A stretch of 64,000 nt of DNA from Verpa conica (taxonomy: Eukaryota > Ascomycota > Pezizomycetes > Pezizales > Morchellaceae), in the NCBI GenBank assembly GCA_033030425.1, contig JAUFSD010000021.1, positions 1,054,001 through 1,118,000 on the forward strand. The letters are read 5' to 3'. The notes beneath the pieces were generated by a model that was given only the letters and a program-made list of their open reading frames with translations, had not been told where the DNA came from and did no database searches. Shown piece by piece: positions 55,841 through 64,000 of the stretch (the first letter of the stretch is position 1; every line of letters starts with the position of its first letter). Both the position numbers and the translations under genes were made by a program.

Positions 55841-56024
55841 GTGGTGTGACATGGCGAGTGCGAGCAGGTGATGCTATGTAGCACGAGCAAGGGACTCCTG
55901 GTTTAGTTTGTCTGGTTATAAAATAACTATAATATGTACAAAAGATATCAGAACGTGATTACTTTAGCCGCCCCAACATGCCCTCAGCCCCGTGCCGAGA
56001 GCGGGATGTGTTTAGGATCCTTCT

Positions 56025-56096
56025 TACAGTCGTCCACGGGGTTATGGCGGACACGGGCCACCCACAGTGTTCGCCATAACCCCGTGAAAGACTGTA
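56025..56096. mobile_element. Very short foldback MITE (72 bp)
   Basis: TACAGTCGTCCACGGGGTTA continues to GGCGGACAC, then a 12-base loop, then the reverse complement ending GACTGTA with a few mismatches. Ends in TA-CAGT like the 39272 element. It is close to the minimum of two terminal repeats joined together. Confidence 0.65.
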
Positions 56097-59000
56097 GCTT
56101 AAACAACCAACTACTGCGGTGCTGTTCCCAAAGCCGAGAAGTCACATTCCCACAAGGCACTGCATATCAGGAGTGGTTTCGTTTTATCTCTAGCCATGAC
56201 GTAACATTCTTCTGTCAGCGGATACCCCGGACTACGCTTCAGCCCTCCAGCCAATCACTCCACTTGGATCCAACTACCGCACTGTACTATAATAAGGATT
56301 CTTGACAGCTGACATCCTAACTGTAGTCGGCGAAGTAGAGTAGGATGCAGGAGCAGGGACCTTCGTGATGGGACGAACTGTCAGTGGCTCGTTTGCCTAA
56401 AACACGCATTGCATGTGATGGACTATAAGAAAAAACAAATAAAAAAAACGAATAAGCGTAAAGAGTTAGGCTACTAATTGAGAAAACTTTATGTCTTTGT
56501 ATACCTACTTCTTTACCGGGGCATCAGATTCAACAACTGTGGGGGGAGAGAGGGATGGATGGACGGATGAACGGATGGATGGGTTGAGGGCTTTTCCGGG
56601 TATGCACCACTTTCGCCTATGTACAGGACCCGGGACAGAGGTAGATGGTACTATGTGATGGTGAGAGAAGGGGAGAGGAAGGGGATAGAAGAGGAGAGAG
56701 AAGAGAGAGAAGAGGGGGAGCGGGGAGGGGGGGGGATGTGTCCAAAGTGGTGTGAGAGTTTGTAATTCTGCTAGTTAGCGCCGGGGTATAGATAGCGGAC
56801 AGATACCCGCCGCGGGACAAGGCCCTGCCCACGTTGAGACCGCTGTTGAGTTTGCTGTTCGTTGATGTGCTGTAACAAAAAAGATCCACCAGCTCTAGTG
56901 GGGTGACGTTGAATCTGGTCTTGACGAGTGATCGCCAAAGACTGGCGCACTGGCCCCTGCACAGCTGCGGCACAGATAACCCTTCAAGGCTTAATTGCCA
57001 TCTCGGGGGGTTCATATTCTGTCTCAGCCCATTGCCATTTCCATGGCTTGTGTGGGCATTGTTCTTTTCTGAGTTCTGAGTTCTTGGAAGATGACAACGT
57101 GGTAAGTAGTAAAATTGGGAGGAGGGGAACGAGATTCGCTAGACGTGATTACCTCAACCTTACGCATCCAAGCGAGCGACCGCTAGGTCCCGTTTTAGGA
57201 GCCCTAAGACTAAATATCTACCTCGTATTCTAAAGTTTCTAACTAACTTGTGAGAAGTTGTCGCAGGAAGTGAAATATCTGGAACAGGAAGTGTATTATA
57301 TGTGTGGGTAATAAGACCTTCCAAAGGACTTTCCAGCCGACATAACCCTACCGGTAGGCAACTCGCGGGTGTACCTTTTTTGCTGTTCGCCGGTCCTGCC
57401 AAGCCGTGGCAAGTCAAGTCAAATCAGGATCGTTACCAGCAAAGCAAAGGGTATTTCCCTTCCCCCCTCTCTCCCCACGAGAGAGAGAGTGTGTGTGCGT
57501 GTGTTATCGCGCGGGTAAAAAGAAATCGAAAATGCATCTTCTTGGTAATCGTCCTTGATTCGTTGTGGGCTGGCATATTTGTAGTTCTGTTGGTTGAGTT
57601 CACACCTGCATGTTCAGGTTCTTCTTGCCACCCGCCGCAACGTGGGAAAAAGAGGGAAAGAAAGAAGGGGAAGAAAAAGAAGAAAAGAAAAGAAAAGAGG
57701 AAAAAGAAAGAAAAAAAAACACTTATGATATCCTGCAAGTTCGGCTCTGCGGTGAGTTTTCTCAATGCCCCTACTATAATTGGTATTATTATGATGCCAG
57801 CCGCATGTTATGTATGCACACGAGAGGGGCAGATATTTCTCATGACCTGCCCTCTATCGAGAGTGCAAAAAAGCTAGAAGATAGATCTAAAGCTACAGAC
57901 AAGCACACTAGCGCGCGCTACCCATAGCCTTAAGCAGTTGATTCTGGCACCGTTATACGCGGAGGTTATGCTGGTACGGGAGCGGAGGAGGGGGAATCAG
58001 ACGGGGATATCCGGAAGCGTATTTGCTACCGAGTACCTGGGAAGCCCGTGCCATAGGGGTGGCGGAGGGGTGGATGTGGATATGGATGTGGATGAGGGGG
58101 GAGGGATGTGGAGAGCTACCGGGTGTGGATGCTATGTCTTAATCTATTTGATTGACGTCTGACGTGCTCAAACCTCAATTCGGCTTTTGCGATTCTTTTC
58201 CCTCTTCCTCGCGAGACAACTCGTAATCCGTGTGTAGGTTTGAGACGTGATCCGTTTATCGGGACTCTCCATGTCTTTATGTTCGGATATTGCCATCTTT
58301 GCGAGGTTATGTCTTGTCTCTCCTCTCTCCGTCTTCAAACCCCCTTACCACGCCCCGGTGAACCATCACAACCGCAGACCACAAACCACAAACCACAAAC
58401 CACTCGAGCGGTCAATGGAATGTAGGGTTGGTTGGTAGGGTTGGTAGGGTACATGGTACATGCAGATAGATTCCGTCGATAACGTCTAGCTTGTGATTTT
58501 ACATTCAATCGTTAAAATCCATCAAGTGTCCTCTTTTGTAGCTCTTTGAATTATCATCTCTCCCCTCACCTCCCCCCTCAATATCTATCCCAACGGACGA
58601 TCTAACAGCACCTTGTTTGTCATTTGCCAATCTGCTCGTGCCCTACATATATATATCGATAAGCCGTATCACAGGACCCCATTTCAGATAGCCGAGAGCG
58701 AAAGGGTATCGAGGGTTCTATAAGATCGCCGATAACAGCGATCAATCCAACGCCTGGGCGCATTCCTTTTTCTTTTTAATTACTACGGGCCTACTACGAA
58801 TCAGGAAGTGAATCATAGCCATCAGAGTGTACCAAGGTTCACGTGGGGGTTGGACTACTTTGTGGGCAGACAGACAAACGATAGTCCGCACGGCCTTTTG
58901 TCCCCCCCTACTGTGTTCCAAAAAGTCTCTGTAGAACTTCTTGTTGATATTTTCCTTAAACCTATAACAGACTGGAGCTCAGGGTACATAAGCCCTTGTA

Positions 59001-59980
59001 GGAAACCAAAACGAGAAAAAAAAGTGGGTCCATTTGCTATCACTGCTCTTGCTTAACGATTAGAAGCGCGAGCCCTCATTCTCTATCTACAAAGTGCATA
59101 TTCCACACTAAGTTTGCGCTCCCACGAAACGACATTCTCCCCACCCCGCCCTAAAGTCCACAGTCTTCTCCAACAGGCAGTAACATCCTGCCTACTTGCC
59201 GACAAATAAGCAAAACATTGCGTCTTTTTTCTTTTCTTCCTGCAGCTGTCCCGATTCACAAGCTCTCGCATTAAAGGTAACTTAGGACCACCTGAGGTCT
59301 TGTTTGACCGAACCAACAACCATTGGTCTTCCCCAGATTCTAGAGCTTTAAGCTGATCAGTAATCTTTTAGGCATATAGATCTAGAAAAACTCCCGACCG
59401 GAAATCATATTTCGGCAGTCCGGAAGAGTCCCCAGATACGGCCAGTTATTTGTTTATCGCTAGATAGGCGCCAGAGTGGATTAAACCTAGGGTTGAAAAC
59501 TGTACCTCTTCTTTTTATATCGAGATCGCGCCACCAGAAGCTACAATAGGTACGATATCATCACTACTTTTATTACTATTACGTACTTGTTTAGTACGAG
59601 TAGAAGCAGCAGCGCCCAGCGCTAACAGACAGCATCAGGTGCGGTTCCTTGTGCCGAGTCCGTACCTCTATCATTTATTCGCTGTAAGCTTACTGCAAAA
59701 TTCACTGCAGGTCTACTGCAAGTTTGAACTTTGGATATAAGGTACATTCCATCCCATACCTGCAGCCCGGTCAGGTTCCTGAGAATTTGAAAGGTATAAG
59801 ACTTCCACTGAGGATCCTTCTCGGCATCTTTTTTGATCTCCCTTCCCTTCATCCCACCCAACCAACCTTCCTCCCTCCCCCCCTCGAGGTTGCCCTCCAT
59901 CGTGGAATATTCCTCCATCCAAAACAGCATCGGCCCGTATATGTACTACCGTTCCGTGACTGATCTCATTTCTTTTTAAA
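56097..59980. other. Spacer upstream of the GMC oxidoreductase gene
   Basis: No gene recognised. Purine-rich tracts at 56640-56740 and 57645-57720, GGATG-rich repeats at 56555-56582, and short ACCACAA repeats at 58377-58400. ORFs here are produced by low-complexity sequence. Confidence 0.5.
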
Positions 59981-62408
59981 ATGAAGATCCCTAGTATACT
60001 TGCGATTATTGTGTATTTTGCCACAATGAATATTGGAGCCAACGCCATGGAAGACACTGAAGCCTTCGACTTCATCGTTGTTGGTGGTATGACACCCTCT
60101 CTTCCTCATGTACGTACTCTTTTGCTCAATTACTCGTAATGCAGCCGGTACAGCTGGAGGTTACCTTGCCCACCGCCTAGCGACATCAGCCTATTCGCCC
60201 TCGGTCCTCCTTCTCGAAACCGGTCCAAACACCCTCTCCAATGTATCTGCAAAGACCAAGCCCACAGAAAACCCAAATCTAAAATCTCTTATTCCTGGAA
60301 ACTTCGCCGAGAATGTAGCACGCCAGGATACAAACTACATGTATACCACCACCCCCCAGAAGCATCTCGATGACCGCGTACTCGTCTATCACCGTGGGCG
60401 AGGACTAGGCGGAACGAGCAACCTGAATTATATGGCGTGGATTAAAGGGTATAAAGGTGATTTCGACGAATGGGCGCAGTATGTTGGAGATACAGCATAT
60501 GGAGGCGTCGAGGGTTGGGATCGGATAAAAAGGGTATGTTTGACTGGTTGCATGGACTATTTTTTTCTCCCTTTTTTTCTTTTCTTTTTTTCTCTACCCT
60601 ACACGCAACTAACATGGGTGGTGCAGCTTGAATCTTTCGACCCTAAAGGTCTGCCGAGATGTTATGAGCGATATGCAGCACCCGATATGTCCCTTCATGG
60701 GACTTTCGGTCCGATCCATAACTCGCTTCCGAAGAACGTTTTACCGGGAATCGGTACTTTTATTGATGGCTGTGAGGAAGTCGGTATCCCGAAAGCGTTG
60801 GATACAAACACTGGCCAGAATGTTAGTGCTCTCTTTCCTATTTATAAATTATGAGAAGGCCCGGTTTTATTGACTCGTGTGAATAGATTGGAGCGGGCTT
60901 GGTTCAGATGGCCATCTATAAGGGTGCTCGTGTATCTTCTGCGACCCAGCTTCTCAATGGCGAGGGCGATATCGGAGCAGGTTTGCACCGTCCGAAGAAC
61001 CTCGAGGTTAGAGTCGAATCAAGGGTTGAGAAGATTCTCTTCGACCGTAAGACTGCAATTGGTGTTCAGATAGAGGGGGGCCGTAAATGTAAGTATTAAC
61101 CCCTAGCCCTTTTATCTCATTTTTAGACTTCCTTTGCTGACACATGTAAAAGATTTTGCACACAAGGAGGTCATCGTTTCTGCCGGGTTCATTGATACCC
61201 CGAAGCTTCTTCTTTTGAGCGGTATTGGTCCGAAGCAGGAGTTGGAGGATCTCGGTATAAAGGTTGTCCACAACTCTCCTAATGTAGGGAAGAATATGCT
61301 GGATCATTCCACCGTGCTCCTCGACCCTATCTTCAAGCAGGATCTCCAAGTTCCGACCGGCAACGCTCTCTTCTCTGACCCTGAGCGTGTCGAGTTCGAA
61401 AAGAAGAAATGGCTCGATTCTTACAACAATGGAAAGGGCGAGGGAACCGGAGAGTTGACAAGGTTTGGTGGATCTGCAGCCGTGGCGTTCATCAAGTTCA
61501 CTGAGGAAGAGCGTGATAAATGGCCGGAATGGCAAGCCCTTTCTGACGAGGACCGGAAACGATTCTTGGATAAGGCTCGACCCGATACCGAGATTTTCTA
61601 TCTTGTAAGTTTTGATTTCCTGCTTTTTCTTTTTTCCCTTCCCTTTCTCCTCACACTTGACTTACGCGACCTGTAGCTTGGGTATCTTCCCCCTGGAAAG
61701 ACAATTCCCGCTGGCTCTGAGCCCAACTCGTACGCTCGGCTTTTCTTATTACACCAGAACCACCTCTCCCGTGGGACAATCAGCCTGAGTTCCTCCAACC
61801 CCGCTGATCCACCTCTAATCGATCCCCAATATTTCGCACACCCATATGATGTCCGCATTGGTATTGAGACCATCAAGAAGGCTGTCGAAATATTCAAGAC
61901 AAAAGCCCTCTCAAACACCGCCATCGGAATGGAATTCAAGGGCTGTGCTGAAGACCCACCGTACATCCGAGACTCTGCAAAAGTTGAGGAAGAGAACCGG
62001 CTCAAGGGTGAGGCAAGCGGTGGGTTCTATATAAATGGTATCGAGATGACAGATGAGGGAATCGAGAAATGGCTGAGAAGTAAAGGTCTCGACCAAGGGT
62101 ATCATGGTATGGGAACATGCAGAATGGGCAAAGCGGGTGATAAGCTCAGAGTCGTAGACTCCAAGGGGAGAGTTGTCGGTGTTGAGGGATTAAGAATCGC
62201 GGATACAAGTGTTATCCCAGTCGTCATGAAGTACGCCCTCTCTCTATTATTAACTTACCCGGTGTGTAAATTATGCTAATCATCATCTGTCCTAAACAGT
62301 AACCACCCGCAAGTATCTGCATACTTGATAGCCGATGTTGTCGCCGATGGTATCTTGAGAGATCATGCAATCTCTGGGAAGCGCCAAATGTTGGTTAAGA
62401 CGTTCTAG
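59981..62408 (+). CDS. Secreted GMC-family FAD oxidoreductase (668 aa, 7 exons)
   Basis: Extracellular flavoenzyme that oxidises an alcohol or sugar, probably passing electrons to oxygen or quinones; substrate not decidable. Exons 59981-60086, 60145-60533, 60627-60821, 60887-61088, 61153-61604, 61677-62230 and 62300-62408 join in phase (2007 nt), all introns GT-AG. A signal peptide covers residues 1-22. The dinucleotide motif GAGTAG is at 35-40, followed by LLLETGPNT, the GMC signature region [18 protein letters not shown], the second signature [18 protein letters not shown], and the two active-site histidines His591 ([11 protein letters not shown]) and His635 ([15 protein letters not shown]). 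The central segment includes a family-typical [19 protein letters not shown]. Full length for the family. The start at 59981 gives the only good signal peptide. Confidence 0.94.
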
Positions 62409-64000
62409 TATTGCTCTGCATTAATTTTCTTATTCTCCCCCTCGATACATCGAGGTTAGGACCAAAAAAAAAGACTTGATGCAAGTGATGGGAGCGTTGT
62501 ATTTTTTCCCTCCCCCTTTCCTTTTTCTTTTCTCTCTTTTGGAGCGGGAGTGGTGTTGAGATTGTTTAATCCGGGTTTTGGTTTTCCTTTTTTTGATATG
62601 ATATATCTTCTTGTAAATACTTTTTTGTGTATTACGATAAACAATAATTCCTGCAAAGAAAGAGGGGAGGGTCTTCTCAAGTCGTGCAATTCCAATTCCA
62701 TGATCTGGTGAAAGCTGAAAGTATTTCAGTTGCCGTAGTTGGTATCTGCAGGTCTAGTTTTCTTTCTCTCAACGCGGAACTTTCGGGTGTGTGATATATA
62801 AAAACAAGTATGTGGCGAGAAAGGGAAAAAAAAAAAACTTTTCTCGGGAGAAGGAGGGATGGCTAGATATAATGAGCAGGATTTCCTGTAAGGGGCCTTT
62901 GAGGTTCCAACCGTATGATCAACCTAGAGGGAGGGAGGGGGGGGGTGTTTCGAATTAAACGGATAACCTTGTGTTCCTCGGGATCCCAAGAAAGAAAGGC
63001 AAGAGGAGAGAAAAAAGACTCGCTGTGGAGGTTAATTTAAACTTGCTTCTTGTGTTGAAGTAACGTTGCACATATCCCATGCGGACACGGTTTTTTCTTC
63101 TTCTTTACCTCCTCCATCCCTCCCTCATCCCTCATCCCTTCACTTCATCCCGTAAAGGTGTGCGGGAAAAAACGGTTTCTTTCCTTTCTTTTTCCTCCCC
63201 TCCTCTTTCCCTTAATTTCTCTCAATCTCTCTCTCTCTTTCAGGGTGGGGTACTTGGGTAGTTTCGGAAGGGCGGGAATAACCGAGAGAGAGACGAGGCT
63301 GTACATATTTAGAAGTCTATTTTTTTTCTCCCACTAAGTTTGCGGGGAGATGATTGAGAGTATAGGTGGATGTTTTTTTTTTTTGATATTGGGTTGCTGG
63401 TGGAGAGAGACCGATGGTTGTGTATTATGAATAACCGCGCAAAACGACTGAGAATACTTAGGGAGGGGAGGGGAGGGGGGAGGGGAGGCTCCCACACCCT
63501 CCTTCAAATATAAAAGACAGCACGAGTCCATGAATTGAGTGGAACTACATTACATACTCAGCCGTTCCCCCAACGGTCTAAAGTAGAGATAGCTTGGGAT
63601 GCCTCGCCGCACATGTGCATATCCGAATTGTCATTTATTGACATATTTCCGCCAATGAAGTCGGTATTTATTTTTTATAGGTTAAAAAAAAAAAAAAACT
63701 TGGCTTGGTTTTTTTTTTTATTTTCGAATTCTTGCATATATGTATCATGACCGGAGATAGTTATGAGCTTCCGTAGGGTGCAGTACATATAGATATACAT
63801 GTGCTTTTTTTTGTTATTAAAATTGTTGAGGTTGGGGAGGGTGGTGGATATGTATGTATGTATTAGCACGGTCCTTCAAAGTCACAAAAGTATCATCTTT
63901 CACAGCGCTGAGACACAAGCGGTAGAGGTTCGGAGGATGCGGGGTGCGGAGGGGGAGAGGGGAGAGGGGAGCGAGTGCGGAGGGGGGGGCGGAGAATTCT
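62409..64000. other. Low-complexity 3' flank
   Basis: Long T/C-rich and G/A-rich tracts, for example 63090-63240 and 63460-63490. No gene or RNA recognised. The window ends in G-rich DNA. Confidence 0.5.

Noticed and set aside
57433..57927. Lys/Glu-rich and Phe-rich ORFs on both strands
   Set aside because: Produced by a GAAA/TTTC low-complexity tract.
1..64000. CRISPR arrays, rRNA or tRNA genes
   Set aside because: None found by eye; the tandem arrays at 51.7-52.9 kb lack the spacer pattern of CRISPR and the organism is a fungus. A tRNA scan was not possible.

Overview
The window looks like nuclear DNA of a filamentous ascomycete (Pezizomycotina). The clearest marker is a HEX1-type Woronin-body gene, a protein limited to that group. 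Short GT-AG introns (about 50-105 bp) with CTAAC-like branch sites are present in most genes, and fungal families (Zn2Cys6 regulator, RTA1, GMC oxidase, GPI wall protein) fit. Gene density is low (about 12 genes in 64 kb), and long AT-rich spacers hold many short foldback elements. This resembles large, transposon-rich Pezizomycetes genomes, but that placement is inference.

Layout. 0-3.3 kb: a 973-aa Ser-rich protein (-). 3.3-10.3 kb: AT-rich, no gene recognised. 10.3-12.3 kb: an 11-exon seven-helix receptor (+), mostly hidden from simple ORF calling. 13-14.1 kb: a trypsin-fold protease, probably damaged (-). 17.1-18.1 kb: RTA1-like membrane protein (+). 19.6-19.8 kb: small secreted protein (-). 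23.4-25.6 kb: GPI-anchored wall protein with a choice-of-anchor-L-like head (+). 26.9-27.9 kb: SDR oxidoreductase (+), convergent with a Zn2Cys6 regulator (28.1-30.7 kb, -). 33.1-34.7 kb: HEX1 with a long His-rich N-terminus (-). 34.7-43.7 kb: spacer. 43.7-45.2 kb: aquaporin (-). 48.0-48.6 kb: hAT-like MITE. 50.0-53.0 kb: a 2-oxoglutarate/Fe(II) dioxygenase resembling the TET/JBP class, flanked by three tandem-repeat arrays and possible end motifs. 54.0-55.2 kb: protein with SAM-like head and Ser/Thr/Arg repeats (+). 60.0-62.4 kb: secreted GMC oxidoreductase (+). The last 1.6 kb is low-complexity spacer.

Spliced models were built by hand for eight-exon aquaporin, eight-exon regulator, eleven-exon receptor, seven-exon GMC oxidase, four-exon SDR, three-exon RTA1 and the two-exon first gene; each stays in frame throughout. 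Three of them need very small exons (10, 14, 15, 15 and 16 nt). The most interesting locus is the intronless dioxygenase with its repeat arrays. The second theme is a set of TA-flanked foldback elements with related ends (TACTCGG, TACTTGTCC, TACAGT), concentrated at 53-56 kb but also at 13, 22 and 39 kb. No transposase for them was recognised in the window.
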